Below are positions 35,793 to 44,515 of a DNA stretch of 64,000 nt, in pieces. The position numbers and the translations under genes are program-made. Under the pieces are notes generated by a model. That model did not search any database, had not been told where the DNA came from, and saw nothing but the letters and a program-made list of their open reading frames with translations. The DNA comes from Flagellimonas flava (lineage in GTDB: Bacteria > Bacteroidota > Bacteroidia > Flavobacteriales > Flavobacteriaceae). The stretch lies in NCBI RefSeq assembly GCF_900129665.1, contig NZ_FQWL01000001.1:124001-188000 (forward strand), written 5' to 3'. How positions within the stretch are numbered: the stretch's first letter is position 1; the number at the start of each line of letters is the position of its first letter.

Positions 35793-35822
35793 TAAAAAAA
35801 AGCCTCAGAAGAGACTTTTTAA
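35793..35822 (-). terminator. Intrinsic terminator downstream of the DUF2795 gene
   Basis: Reading the minus strand, AAAAGTCTC, a TTCT loop and GAGGCTTTT form a hairpin with one mismatch, followed by a run of T. It lies about 25 nt after the DUF2795 stop and insulates the secA promoter. Confidence 0.7.
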
Positions 35823-35844
35823 TACGTTTTGTTTATCTGGGAGA

Positions 35845-36069
35845 TCAATACTCATCCTCGTTCCAAAGGTAATCTTCCTCGGTAGGATAGTCGGGCCAGA
35901 TTTCCTCGATGGACTCGTAAATTTCACCACCTTCCTCTTCCATGGATTGTAAATTCTCTACAACTTCCAGCGGAGCTCCGGTTCGGATGGCATAATCTAT
36001 TAATTCGTCTTTGGTGGCTGGCCAAGGCGCATCACTTAAATATGAAGCTAATTCTAATGTCCAGTACAT
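35845..36069 (-). CDS. DUF2795 domain protein
   Basis: The 74-residue acidic protein starts MYWTLELASYLSDAPWPATK and continues ELIDYAIRTGAPLEVVENLQ, the DUF2795 pattern of a small helical domain with the P-A/T-K-x-E-L core. The tail is very acidic and aromatic (PDYPTEEDYLWNEDEY). Its function is unknown. It is monocistronic with the best promoter match in the window upstream and an intrinsic terminator downstream, so it is probably well expressed. Confidence 0.85.
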   Translation of the reverse strand: MYWTLELASYLSDAPWPATKDELIDYAIRTGAPLEVVENLQSMEEEGGEIYESIEEIWPDYPTEEDYLWNEDEY

Positions 36070-36095
36070 AGTAACGGTTTGATTTTAATTTTTTG

Positions 36096-36125
36096 CAAAA
36101 ATAATTTTTAAACCGAATTTGTCAA
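36096..36125 (-). promoter_or_regulatory. Full Bacteroidota promoter (TTG-N19-TATTTTTG) for the DUF2795 gene
   Basis: On the minus strand a TTG (36125-36123) is followed after exactly 19 nt by TATTTTTG (36103-36096). Both elements and the spacing fit the -33/-7 promoter of the main Bacteroidota sigma factor. The predicted leader is about 20 nt. Confidence 0.6.
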
Positions 36126-36189
36126 GTAAAATCGAATTTATTTGAAAATTATTTTTGGCGTGTTAATCTGAAACGCAGAAAATTAGGAT

Positions 36190-36750
36190 TTATTCTTCCA
36201 ATTTTTCGGGAACCCACTTGACCTCTTCCGCGTGTAGATCTTTTGACAACTTCCGTGCCAATACGAAGAGATAGTCGGAAAGCCGGTTAATGTATGACAA
36301 TAAATTTTCTGGTACAGGCTCTTCTTCATTCAAGTAGGAGACCATGCGCTCACCTCTGCGACATACCGTTCTGGCAATATGACAGTATGACACGGTGGTG
36401 TGCCCTCCTGGAAGTATAAAATGTGTCATTTCCGGAAGTTGTTCATTCATTTCATCCATTTCTTTTTCCAATATTTGGATGTCTTCTTCGGAAATTCGTG
36501 GGATTTTTAGACGGTTGTCCTTGGTGGGTTCAGTGGCCAAAATAGCACCTACCGTGAACAATTTGTTCTGTATATGGGACAAAATTTCTTTGGAATGGGA
36601 ATCCATATTCTGATCTCGGAGCAGCCCTAAAAAGGAATTCAGTTCGTCTATAGTGCCGTAGCTCTCTATGCGAATATGGTGTTTGGGAACCCGTTTACCC
36701 GTAAAGAGTGCCGTGGTGCCTTTATCACCGGTTTTGGTATAGATTTTCAT
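36190..36750 (-). CDS. Cob(I)yrinic acid a,c-diamide adenosyltransferase, PduO type
   Basis: The 186-residue helical-bundle enzyme makes adenosylcobalamin from cob(I)alamin and ATP. The N-terminal ATP site is MKIYTKTGDKGTTALFTGKRVPK; SYGTIDELNSFLG follows, and the C-terminal block is RTVCRRGERMVSYLNEEE and YINRLSDYLFVLAR, all typical of PduO-type ACA enzymes. It would supply the cofactor for methylmalonyl-CoA mutase, whose chaperone MeaB is encoded at 21-22 kb. It lies downstream of a 51-residue membrane protein gene. Confidence 0.94.
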   Translation of the reverse strand: MKIYTKTGDKGTTALFTGKRVPKHHIRIESYGTIDELNSFLGLLRDQNMDSHSKEILSHIQNKLFTVGAILATEPTKDNRLKIPRISEEDIQILEKEMDEMNEQLPEMTHFILPGGHTTVSYCHIARTVCRRGERMVSYLNEEEPVPENLLSYINRLSDYLFVLARKLSKDLHAEEVKWVPEKLEE

Positions 36751-36819
36751 TTTTTAGCAATCAATGGACAATTAGTATTCAAGAATTTCGGGCAGTTTAA
36801 GGGTGGTCATTGGTAATCG

Positions 36820-36975
36820 TTACCTGCGATTGTCATGGCGTCTTTTACCTTCCATAAACTTTCGGGATTTTCTTCGTTTTGTGCCCCTTTTGTTTCTAAA
36901 TAGCACAACGAGATAAATCAACCCCAAAATCCCTAGCGCATACCAAATGGTGTAATCTGTTGTCGCAGTTTCCAT
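36820..36975 (-). CDS. Small membrane protein (51 residues) with basic tail
   Basis: The frame starts at ATG (36975-36973) and encodes METATTDYTIWYALGILGLI, then YLVVLFRNKRGTKRRKSRKF and MEGKRRHDNRR. One membrane helix (about 10-26) is followed by a very basic 25-residue tail, which predicts N-out and C-in with the tail on the membrane or nucleic acid. It lies 16 nt downstream of the methyltransferase-like gene, so it probably belongs to that operon. Function unknown. Confidence 0.6.
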   Translation of the reverse strand: METATTDYTIWYALGILGLIYLVVLFRNKRGTKRRKSRKFMEGKRRHDNRR

Positions 36976-36991
36976 ACTTAAAATTAGTTTT

Positions 36992-37489
36992 TTAAATCCG
37001 GATGGTGAAATGTTCCTTTTCTTGTTCCTTTCTTATACAAAGAGCTCCCAAGTTGTACATATCAATACTTACCGTAATATCGGACAGTTGTATGAGTTGG
37101 TTCCATCGCCTTTTTTGTGCAGGCGTTTGATAAATACCATCAACCAAAATAACACTATCGTTATGAACTTTTCCTTTGGAAAGTAGCTGCTCGAATTGAA
37201 ACACATCGAGGTCTTTTGTATAAACCAGGTCGAACAAATTTGGGTTGAGTTGTAGTTGGGGGAAGGTGTCCATCACTACTTTAGCGGCTTCAATATCATC
37301 CAAAACGGCAATACTTTGGCTTTGGAAGTACGAAATCGTTTTTAGTAGGACATTGATGGATTTATCATGGTGCCATCGTTTTCTAACATTTAAACACTGG
37401 GTAACGTACTTAAAGACAAACGGGGAATGCACCCCGTGCTCATTGGTGGATTTTCGAAGAAAACCGATATAGGATAAAATTTTGTCCAT
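36992..37489 (-). CDS. Degenerate methyltransferase-like protein
   Basis: The 165-residue protein begins MDKILSYIGFLRKSTNEHGV and ends SIDMYNLGALCIRKEQEKEH, the two ends found in a Flavobacteriaceae family of O-methyltransferase-like proteins of about 230 residues. The part between is short and lacks a glycine-rich SAM-binding loop; where family members have a LELGTSLGIG-like motif this one reads SIAVLDDIEAAKVV. It is probably no longer an active methyltransferase. The ATG at 37489 overlaps the ABC-F stop by 1 nt (TGATG); a GTG at 37492 is also in frame. Confidence 0.6.
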   Translation of the reverse strand: MDKILSYIGFLRKSTNEHGVHSPFVFKYVTQCLNVRKRWHHDKSINVLLKTISYFQSQSIAVLDDIEAAKVVMDTFPQLQLNPNLFDLVYTKDLDVFQFEQLLSKGKVHNDSVILVDGIYQTPAQKRRWNQLIQLSDITVSIDMYNLGALCIRKEQEKEHFTIRI

Positions 37490-39366
37490 CACCCTTCCAA
37501 AATTGCCGAAAGTTCAAACCATCGCTCGGTTTTGGTTTCTATCGAATCGGATAGTTCCTTAAGTTCAATGGACAATTGGGCAATGGTATCTCCATCCAAA
37601 TCAGGATCAACAAATTTGTTCTGCAATACCTCCTTTTGTTTTTCCAACTTCTGGATTTCCTTTTCCAATTGCTTGTGTTCCTTTTGCTCCAGATAGGATA
37701 ATTTTCTGGTTGAATCCTTTTCTTTCCAAGAGGTCTTAACCGTTTTTTCTCCTTCACTGTTTTTGGCTTCCCGTTCTGCGGTCGTTTTGCTGGTTTCGTA
37801 GGCACGGTAATCGGAATAGTTGCCGGGAAAGTCATCGATGGACCCACTTCCTTTGAATACGAACAAATGGTCCACGATCTTATCCATAAAGTAACGATCG
37901 TGCGAAACTACTACGAGACACCCAGGGAAATCCAGCAGAAAACTCTCCAGCACATTGAGCGTCACAATGTCCAGGTCATTAGTGGGTTCATCCAAAATCA
38001 AAAAATTGGGATTCTGGATAAGTACGGTACACAAATACAGGCGTTTGCGTTCTCCTCCGCTTAGTTTTTCCACAAAATCGTACTGTTTTTTGCGATCAAA
38101 TAGGAAGCGTTCCAGCAATTGCTGGGCTGAGATTTGTTTTCCTTTTTTCAAGGGGATGTAATCCCCGAATTCCCGTATAACATCAATAACCTTCTGTCCT
38201 TCTTTTATGGAGATGCCTTTTTGGGTGTAATAGCCAAATTTTATAGTGTCACCAACAACGACCTTGCCCCCGTCCGGAAGTTCTTTTTGAGTAATAATAT
38301 TCAAAAAGGTGGACTTACCGGTACCGTTTTGACCAATGATCCCAACACGTTCTCCCTTGGTGAAACTGTAATCCAGTTTGTCCAGAATGGTTTTTTCGCC
38401 ATAGGTTTTGGAAACGTTGTGCAATTCTAGGATTTTACTGCCCAAACGTTCCATGTTCAACTCCAATTGCACCTGATGCTCCTGTCTTCTTTGATGCGCT
38501 TTTTTCTTGATCTGCATGAAGTCATCTATGCGGGATTTGGATTTTGTGGTGCGTGCCTTGGGTTGTCTACGCATCCAGTCGAGCTCTTTTTTGAACAATA
38601 GTTTGGTCTTGTGCTGCTCCACGGCCTCGCGCTCGGCTCTTGCCTCTTTTTCCCGCAGATAGTAGGAATAGTTGCCCTTATAGCTATACAGTTGGTTATT
38701 GTCCAGTTCAATGATCTCATTACAGACCCTTTCCAAAAAATAACGATCATGGGTCACCATGAACAGCGTTATGTTTTCCTTACTGAAATAGGCTTCCAAC
38801 CATTCGATCATTTCAAGGTCCAAGTGGTTGGTCGGTTCGTCCAAAATCAGTAGTTCCGGCTTGTTTAATAAGGCGTTGGCCAAAGCCAACCGCTTTTTTT
38901 GTCCACCCGAGAGCTCACTCACCTTTTGATCTAATTGATTTAAATGAAGCTTAAAAAGAATCTGCTTGTACTGGGTTTCAAAATCCCAGGCATTAAGTCT
39001 CTCCATGGCTTCAAATGCCTTTTGGTAAGCTTCGGTATTTTCTGGATCTAGAACTGCTTTTTCGTAAGTCGCAATTACCGATAAGGTTTCATTTTCGGTG
39101 CTTAGAATAGTCTCTTCAATGGTCAAATTTGGATTCAGATAGGGCTCCTGTTCCAAAAACGAAATTTTAATTCCTTTTCTAGAGACCACCTGACCGGTTT
39201 CGGAACGATCTTTTCCTGATATAATATTGAGTATGGAGGTTTTCCCACTACCATTTTTGGCGATCAAGGCTATTTTTTGATCTTTATTGATTCCAAAAGA
39301 AAGATTGGAAAACAAGACCAATTCGCCATAAGATTTTGATATGTTCTCAACGGTGAGAAGATTCAT
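37489..39366 (-). CDS. uup: ABC-F family ATPase (Uup-like)
   Basis: The 625-residue soluble protein has two ABC domains: Walker A ALIAKNGSGKTSILN (about 33-47) with signature LSGGQKKRLALA, and Walker A GIIGQNGTGKSTFLN (about 338-352) with LSGGERKRLYL. The linker is long and basic (about 235-305, with KARTTKSKSRID), and the C-terminus has a coiled coil (about 545-620) as in Uup. There are no membrane segments. ABC-F proteins act on the ribosome exit site, and Uup also affects branched DNA. The degenerate methyltransferase-like gene follows with a 1-nt overlap. Confidence 0.9.
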   Translation of the reverse strand: MNLLTVENISKSYGELVLFSNLSFGINKDQKIALIAKNGSGKTSILNIISGKDRSETGQVVSRKGIKISFLEQEPYLNPNLTIEETILSTENETLSVIATYEKAVLDPENTEAYQKAFEAMERLNAWDFETQYKQILFKLHLNQLDQKVSELSGGQKKRLALANALLNKPELLILDEPTNHLDLEMIEWLEAYFSKENITLFMVTHDRYFLERVCNEIIELDNNQLYSYKGNYSYYLREKEARAEREAVEQHKTKLLFKKELDWMRRQPKARTTKSKSRIDDFMQIKKKAHQRRQEHQVQLELNMERLGSKILELHNVSKTYGEKTILDKLDYSFTKGERVGIIGQNGTGKSTFLNIITQKELPDGGKVVVGDTIKFGYYTQKGISIKEGQKVIDVIREFGDYIPLKKGKQISAQQLLERFLFDRKKQYDFVEKLSGGERKRLYLCTVLIQNPNFLILDEPTNDLDIVTLNVLESFLLDFPGCLVVVSHDRYFMDKIVDHLFVFKGSGSIDDFPGNYSDYRAYETSKTTAEREAKNSEGEKTVKTSWKEKDSTRKLSYLEQKEHKQLEKEIQKLEKQKEVLQNKFVDPDLDGDTIAQLSIELKELSDSIETKTERWFELSAILEG

Positions 39367-39386
39367 TCAGTTAAATTTTGAGGATA

Positions 39387-40556
39387 CTACTTTTGGACAA
39401 ACTTCAAAAGATAAACGTACCGCACGGCAAGGGTCAAAAGTAAGGGAATCAACACTGGGGAAAAAATTTGGACGTTCGCCAACCATACTATCAGCAGCAA
39501 AGCCAAAAGTCCAAGCGCGGTCCATAAATATTTCAAAAACCAACTGGGAAGTTGCTGTTTAAAAACAAAAACATAGGAAACGAACAGATTCAAGGGGAAG
39601 GCCCAAAGAATGTTGAAATTTCTGGGTGTTGAGGTATGATCTGTAGCTACCCAGAGCAATACTAGGAAAGTTCCGATTAGTCCGGTTAAGGTAAAAAGCG
39701 AAAAATCGAGCCATCTACTTCTTGTGCCGTGCTTATGATCCAGATAAGTGACTGCAAGCGTAAACAAAAACAGGAGGCCAAACCAAAACAATGGAGACAA
39801 GGGGAAGAAGTTCTTTTGCTCTATCTCTGTATAATCTAGGACAGTCCGTTCCCTTTCTAGTAGCGGTTTGCCATCTTTTCTGGTGTTCCTAATTTGTTCC
39901 ATGGCATAGTAAGGCAAAAACATATGCTCCTGCACGGTAGCCGTCCTATCCACCACCGAGCCGAAGGCCACGTCAATACCAAAGGAGGACCATGAGTTTA
40001 ACTTCAGGTTTTGCCGTACCAATTGCCTGAACGTATATTGTTTTTCCAAATGGGAACCTTCAAAAACGATGTTATCCCCATAAAGTTCTTTAAGAATATC
40101 ACCTGCAACACTTGAGCAATTATTTAGCAATGGATCATAAAGATAATCTCTGTTTTCGGGTAGATAGTTGTTTTCTAAATAAGTGAAAAATGCATTTTTT
40201 TCATCTAAGCTTAGGTTAAGTATTTGTTCCCTTATCCATCTTCTCTCCATTTCATATTGAAATAGAAATCTATCGAACCTTCTTCTTGACAATGAAAAAA
40301 TCAATCTGCCCTTGACAAAGTTGAGATAGAAGTTCGGTCGATTAAAGTCAAAAGTACCATAGTTATAGACCACATCAATACCCAGGACAGAATCTTGAAC
40401 ACGAAATGCGGTATGCCCGAATGCGGAGATTAAATCATCTCCCGCTGCACAGGTCAATAAGCTTATTTGGGATTTTTCAGTGAGTGAGGGAATTTGCGAA
40501 AACATTCGTTCCGCAAACAGAAGTGTGAGTGCCAAAAAGAAAACCCGTAGTTTCAT
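39387..40556 (-). CDS. DUF4105 (Lnb N-terminal-like) membrane protein
   Basis: The 389-residue protein has a signal peptide, then a DUF4105 domain (SLLTCAAGDDLISAFGHTAFRV and NYGTFDF; later YDPLLNNCSS), then four or five C-terminal membrane helices. The conserved His in FGHTAFR and Cys in NNCSS suggest an NlpC/P60-like catalytic pair. The domain resembles the periplasmic part of Lnb lipoprotein N-acyltransferase, so a lipoprotein or peptidoglycan role is possible. ATG 40556 gives the best signal peptide; in-frame ATGs at 40568 and 40607 are alternatives. Confidence 0.82.
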   Translation of the reverse strand: MKLRVFFLALTLLFAERMFSQIPSLTEKSQISLLTCAAGDDLISAFGHTAFRVQDSVLGIDVVYNYGTFDFNRPNFYLNFVKGRLIFSLSRRRFDRFLFQYEMERRWIREQILNLSLDEKNAFFTYLENNYLPENRDYLYDPLLNNCSSVAGDILKELYGDNIVFEGSHLEKQYTFRQLVRQNLKLNSWSSFGIDVAFGSVVDRTATVQEHMFLPYYAMEQIRNTRKDGKPLLERERTVLDYTEIEQKNFFPLSPLFWFGLLFLFTLAVTYLDHKHGTRSRWLDFSLFTLTGLIGTFLVLLWVATDHTSTPRNFNILWAFPLNLFVSYVFVFKQQLPSWFLKYLWTALGLLALLLIVWLANVQIFSPVLIPLLLTLAVRYVYLLKFVQK

Positions 40557-40659
40557 TTGTGACTTCATGAGCGCAAATATCAGAATAAATCGGACAGGTA
40601 GTGCCATGAAAATCCAACAGTTTCTTTTTTAGCTTATTTTTACCAAAATCCTAAACCTT

Positions 40660-41385
40660 ATGAGGTCTTATATCCCCAATTTTTTAACCTTGCTGAACCT
40701 ATTTAGTGGTTGTGTGGCTGCCATGTTTGCCGTAATGAACCAACTGGATATGGCCGCTCTTTTCGTTTTTATCGGTATTTTTTTTGATTTTTTTGATGGG
40801 CTAGCTGCCCGTGCCCTGAATGTTCAGAGCGAGGTTGGGGTACAATTGGATTCCTTGGCGGATATGGTGACCAGTGGGGTGGTGCCTGGGATTGTTATGT
40901 TTCAATTATTGGAAATGTCGCAAACTTCAGGATGGGGTTCGGGAGCCAATTTTATAGGACTTGATGCATCCCCAATAGCTTTCTTGGGATTTGTTATTAC
41001 AATGGCCTCTGCGTATCGTTTGGCCCGATTTAACATCGATGAAAATCAGGTATCTTCTTTTGTGGGACTTCCCACCCCGGCAAATACACTTTTGATTTTG
41101 TCCCTACCATTGATATTATTGTTTCACAACAACGACACGCTTAACGGTATCATTCTAAATCAATGGTTTTTGATTGGATTGACTTTTGTAAGTGCCTACC
41201 TGCTAAATTCCAAAATGGAGCTGTTTGCCTTAAAATTTACTAACTGGAGCTTCAGGGACAATTCGGTCCGTTATCTTTTTCTGATAGGGAGCTTGGTGCT
41301 GTTAATCACCCTACAGTTTCTGGCCATCCCGATAATCGTGTTTTTTTATATTGCTGCATCCTTTTTTCAGAACAAAAAGGAATAG
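40660..41385 (+). CDS. pssA: CDP-diacylglycerol-serine O-phosphatidyltransferase
   Basis: The 241-residue membrane protein makes phosphatidylserine, the precursor of phosphatidylethanolamine. The CDP-alcohol phosphotransferase motif DGLAARALNVQSEVG followed by LDSLAD (about 47-71) has all the required D, G, A, R, G and D positions. About seven hydrophobic helices follow. It starts MRSYIPNFLTLLNLFSGCVA, as do PssA homologues. It diverges from the DUF4105 gene and ends 16 nt before the converging lptB. Confidence 0.94.
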   Translation: MRSYIPNFLTLLNLFSGCVAAMFAVMNQLDMAALFVFIGIFFDFFDGLAARALNVQSEVGVQLDSLADMVTSGVVPGIVMFQLLEMSQTSGWGSGANFIGLDASPIAFLGFVITMASAYRLARFNIDENQVSSFVGLPTPANTLLILSLPLILLFHNNDTLNGIILNQWFLIGLTFVSAYLLNSKMELFALKFTNWSFRDNSVRYLFLIGSLVLLITLQFLAIPIIVFFYIAASFFQNKKE

Positions 41386-41401
41386 AATTGGGAGCTGTTT
41401 G

Positions 41402-42142
41402 CTAAAAGTCCAGTTTCTTTTTTCGGAGCTCAAAGTTTTGACCTAAGTATACTTTCCTTACCATTTCATCAACGGCCAGTTCCTCTGGTACCCCGGCCTT
41501 GAGAATACCACCCTCAAACATAAGATAAGAACGTTCCGTAATGGCCAAGGTCTCTTGCACATTGTGATCGGTAATCAGAATGCCAATGTTCTTGTTTTTC
41601 AACTGGGCCACAATACGTTGAATGTCCTCCACTGCAACGGGGTCCACTCCGGCAAAAGGCTCGTCCAAAAGGATAAATTTGGGGTCTGTGGCCAATGCGC
41701 GAGCTATTTCGGTCCTACGGCGTTCTCCTCCAGAAAGAAGGTCACCCCGGTTTTTCCGAATGTGTCCAAGACCAAATTCGTCAATAAGCGATTCCATTTT
41801 CATGTGTTGCTCCTTTTTACTCAAATTGGTGAGCTGAAGCACGCTTAAAATATTTTTTTCGATGCTCAGTTTCCGAAATACAGAAGCTTCCTGAGCCAAG
41901 TAACCAATCCCATTTTGGGCCCTTTTATACATGGGGAATGTTGTGATTTCCATATCATCTAGAAAGATCTTTCCCCCATTGGGTTTGATCAGTCCCACGA
42001 TCATGTAAAAAGAAGTGGTTTTTCCAGCGCCATTTGGACCTAAAAGTCCAACAATCTCCCCTTGATTGACTTCCAAGGAAATACCCTTTACAACTTTTCG
42101 GCCCCGATAGGCCTTCATAATATTATCGGCTCTTAACTTCAT
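41402..42142 (-). CDS. lptB: LPS export ABC transporter ATP-binding protein LptB
   Basis: The 246-residue ATPase powers LPS extraction from the inner membrane with LptFGC. It shows Walker A GLLGPNGAGKTTSFYM, the signature LLSGGERRRTEIARALA, Walker B FILLDEPFAGVDPVAVEDIQ and the switch His in ILITDHNVQETL; the LptB-type GIGYLAQEASVFRKLS is present. It is the last gene of the kdsD-tatC-CMD-lptB operon, so Kdo synthesis and LPS transport are encoded together. Confidence 0.96.
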   Translation of the reverse strand: MKLRADNIMKAYRGRKVVKGISLEVNQGEIVGLLGPNGAGKTTSFYMIVGLIKPNGGKIFLDDMEITTFPMYKRAQNGIGYLAQEASVFRKLSIEKNILSVLQLTNLSKKEQHMKMESLIDEFGLGHIRKNRGDLLSGGERRRTEIARALATDPKFILLDEPFAGVDPVAVEDIQRIVAQLKNKNIGILITDHNVQETLAITERSYLMFEGGILKAGVPEELAVDEMVRKVYLGQNFELRKKKLDF

Positions 42143-42199
42143 ATGAATGCGCCAAAACTAAACATATTCTGTTTTTAGCTGGTCTTCTTTGGGATTTTT

Positions 42200-42550
42200 T
42201 TAGGTTTCGCTTTCTTCCAACGCCTCCCAAAACTCATAAGCCCTTCTCAAGTGAGGGACAACAATGGTACCGCCAACCAAGGTGGCAATTCCCAACGTTT
42301 CCATGACTTCTTCCTTGGTGGCTCCTTCTTTTTTGGAGCTTTCCAAATGATACTTTACGCAATCATCACACCGAAGCACGGCTGATGCGACCAGGCCAAG
42401 CAATTCCTTGGTTTTTACATCCAAGGCTCCGGCCATATAGGCATTGGTGTCCAAGTTGAAGATACGTTTGATGAGCTTGTTGTTTTCTGCCAACAACTTT
42501 TCGTTCATTCTGGCACGATAGGCATTGAATTCTTCTACTTTATTTGGCAT
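42200..42550 (-). CDS. Carboxymuconolactone decarboxylase (AhpD-like) family protein
   Basis: The 116-residue helical protein has the AhpD-type redox motif CDDC (in SAVLRCDDCVKYHLESSKKEGAT split over two helices) followed by EEVMETLGIATLVGGTIVVP. Family members act in peroxide defence or as small decarboxylases. I use ATG 42550, which overlaps the tatC stop by 11 nt; upstream codons lie inside tatC and add an unrelated N-terminus. Its presence between tatC and lptB is usual in Bacteroidota. Confidence 0.88.
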   Translation of the reverse strand: MPNKVEEFNAYRARMNEKLLAENNKLIKRIFNLDTNAYMAGALDVKTKELLGLVASAVLRCDDCVKYHLESSKKEGATKEEVMETLGIATLVGGTIVVPHLRRAYEFWEALEESET

Positions 42551-43373
42551 TTTTCTTAGCTTTTTTAGCTTCTTGTTTGACCACAACCTTTGAAATATAA
42601 ATGCTCGCTTGGTATAACAACAATACCGGTATAGCCACAATGATTTGGCTGGTGACATCAGGAGGGGTTATTACTGCACACAATATGAGGACAACGACAA
42701 GCGCTATTTTTCGATATTTTTTCAAAATTTCGGGGGTAACCAACCCTACTTTGGTCAGAAAGAAGATGATGATGGGAAGTTCAAACATAATACCACAGGC
42801 AATTACGGATGAACGTACCGTAGCGATGAAGGAACTGATATCAATTTCATTGGATACTTCCTGGCTGACCTGGTAGGTCCCCAAAAAGTTGATGGACAAG
42901 GGGGCCACTACATAATAACCAAACAAAACCCCAAGAAAAAACAATGATGATGCGACTAAAATAAACCCTCTGGAATACTTTCTTTCGTTTTCATGCAGGC
43001 CAGGGCTTATAAAGCGCCAGACCTCCCAAAGTACATAGGGAAAGGCAATAATGACTCCCGCCCAGATAGAAGTCCAGATATGCGCGGAAAACTGCCCGGC
43101 CATCGTTCGGTTCTGGATGGTAAATGGCAACGATTCCCCACAAAATTCTGAGTCGACTCCAAAGAAGTTGGCAATTCTACAGAAAAATTGGTAAGTAGGA
43201 AAGTCCATTTTTTTAGGACCGAAAATGATAGTATCAAAAATGAAATCCTTCATGATAAAGGCTCCGCATCCCACAATGACAATGGCTACGGTAGATCTGA
43301 TCAAATGCCAGCGCAGTTCCTCCAAATGGTCCAAAAAGGACATCTCGTTGGGGTGTTCAATCTTTTTCGTCAT
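42540..43373 (-). CDS. tatC: Sec-independent protein translocase subunit TatC
   Basis: The 277-residue protein has six membrane helices and TatC hallmarks: the N-terminal MSFLDHLEELRWHLIRS with the signal-binding E and R, PYVLWEVWRFISPGLHENER in the first cytoplasmic loop, and the late IIFFLTKVGLVTPEILKKYRK. It binds twin-arginine signal peptides of folded exported proteins. Its start overlaps the kdsD stop by 1 nt (TAATG). No tatA gene lies in the window. Confidence 0.95.
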   Translation of the reverse strand: MTKKIEHPNEMSFLDHLEELRWHLIRSTVAIVIVGCGAFIMKDFIFDTIIFGPKKMDFPTYQFFCRIANFFGVDSEFCGESLPFTIQNRTMAGQFSAHIWTSIWAGVIIAFPYVLWEVWRFISPGLHENERKYSRGFILVASSLFFLGVLFGYYVVAPLSINFLGTYQVSQEVSNEIDISSFIATVRSSVIACGIMFELPIIIFFLTKVGLVTPEILKKYRKIALVVVLILCAVITPPDVTSQIIVAIPVLLLYQASIYISKVVVKQEAKKAKKNAK

Positions 43374-44338
43374 TACAGAATACCTTCATTTATGAGGTTA
43401 TGGATATGTACCACTCCAGCATAGGTTCCATTTTCAAAGGCAAGTAGCTGCGAAATACCATTGTCCTGAAGGGTTTTTAAGGCTTTTACGGCCAAGGTAT
43501 CGGTATCCACGGACTTCGGGTCCTTGGTCATGATATCCCCGGCGGTCAATTCTCCAATATTGTCGTGTTTGCGAAGCATTCTTCTAATATCCCCATCCGT
43601 GACCACGCCAACAACCTTACCGTTTTCAAGTACGGCTGTTACCCCTAACATTTTTTCTGAGATTTCTACAATGACCTCCTTCACACTTGAATGTATGTCT
43701 ACTTTCGGAACCTGATTGTTTACCACAATATCGGCGACCCTTAGGTATAATTTTTTCCCTAGCGCACCTCCGGGATGGTATTTGGCGAAATCGGCACTGC
43801 TAAACCCACGAAGTTCAAGCAGGCAGATCGCGAGGGCATCTCCCATGGCTAGTTGGGCCGAAGTACTTGTTGTGGGAGCCAAATTATTGGGGCAGGCCTC
43901 TTTTTCCACGTAGGTGCTCAGAACAAAGTCGGCCTGTTTGGCCAGAACGGAATCCATATTCCCAGTAATGCCTATGAGTTTGTTCTTGCCAATTTTAATC
44001 AAGGGCAACAAAGCCTTTATTTCTGGGGTATTTCCACTTTTTGAGATACAGACTACCACATCATTTTTTTGAATGGTGCCCAAATCGCCGTGAATAGCAT
44101 CTGCGGCGTGCATAAAAATTGCAGGAGTTCCCGTTGAATTGAGGGTGGCCACAATCTTGGAGGCAATAATGGCACTTTTTCCAACTCCGGAAACTACAAC
44201 CCTTCCCTGGGATTGAAGGATGAACTGAACTGCTTCGGCAAAGTGATCATCTAGAAAATCGACCAAGTTGAGAATGGCCTTGCTTTCCGTTTCCAGGGTT
44301 CTTTTTGCAATGGATAAAATAGACTGGGTATCGCTCAA
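43373..44338 (-). CDS. kdsD: D-arabinose-5-phosphate isomerase (KpsF/GutQ type)
   Basis: The 321-residue enzyme converts ribulose-5-P to arabinose-5-P for Kdo synthesis. The N-terminal SIS domain shows GRVVVSGVGKSAIIASKIVATLNSTGTP, the His-containing DAIHGDLG and CISKSGNTPE; two C-terminal CBS domains follow (about 205-321). No ATG is available; TTG 44338 gives the family N-terminus. It heads an envelope operon with tatC, CMD and lptB and diverges from recQ. Confidence 0.94.
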   Translation of the reverse strand: MSDTQSILSIAKRTLETESKAILNLVDFLDDHFAEAVQFILQSQGRVVVSGVGKSAIIASKIVATLNSTGTPAIFMHAADAIHGDLGTIQKNDVVVCISKSGNTPEIKALLPLIKIGKNKLIGITGNMDSVLAKQADFVLSTYVEKEACPNNLAPTTSTSAQLAMGDALAICLLELRGFSSADFAKYHPGGALGKKLYLRVADIVVNNQVPKVDIHSSVKEVIVEISEKMLGVTAVLENGKVVGVVTDGDIRRMLRKHDNIGELTAGDIMTKDPKSVDTDTLAVKALKTLQDNGISQLLAFENGTYAGVVHIHNLINEGIL

Positions 44339-44395
44339 GGTAATAAACAGATTATCTAATTGTATTCCTAAAAGAATGTCTTATATTTAAGATTA

Positions 44396-44403
44396 CAAAA
44401 CTA
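44396..44403 (-). promoter_or_regulatory. -7 promoter element for the kdsD-tatC-CMD-lptB operon
   Basis: The minus strand reads TAGTTTTG, an exact TAnnTTTG match, 57 nt upstream of the TTG start of kdsD. No -33 partner is clear. Confidence 0.42.
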
Positions 44404-44515
44404 AACAAACTATCTCTTACTGACCATTTACGGAAGACAGATTACTTCTTCTTCCCAAAATTAGAATGTTTCGGCCTCAAAATTAGGTTGCTTGATTAAA
44501 ATAGAACACACGGAA

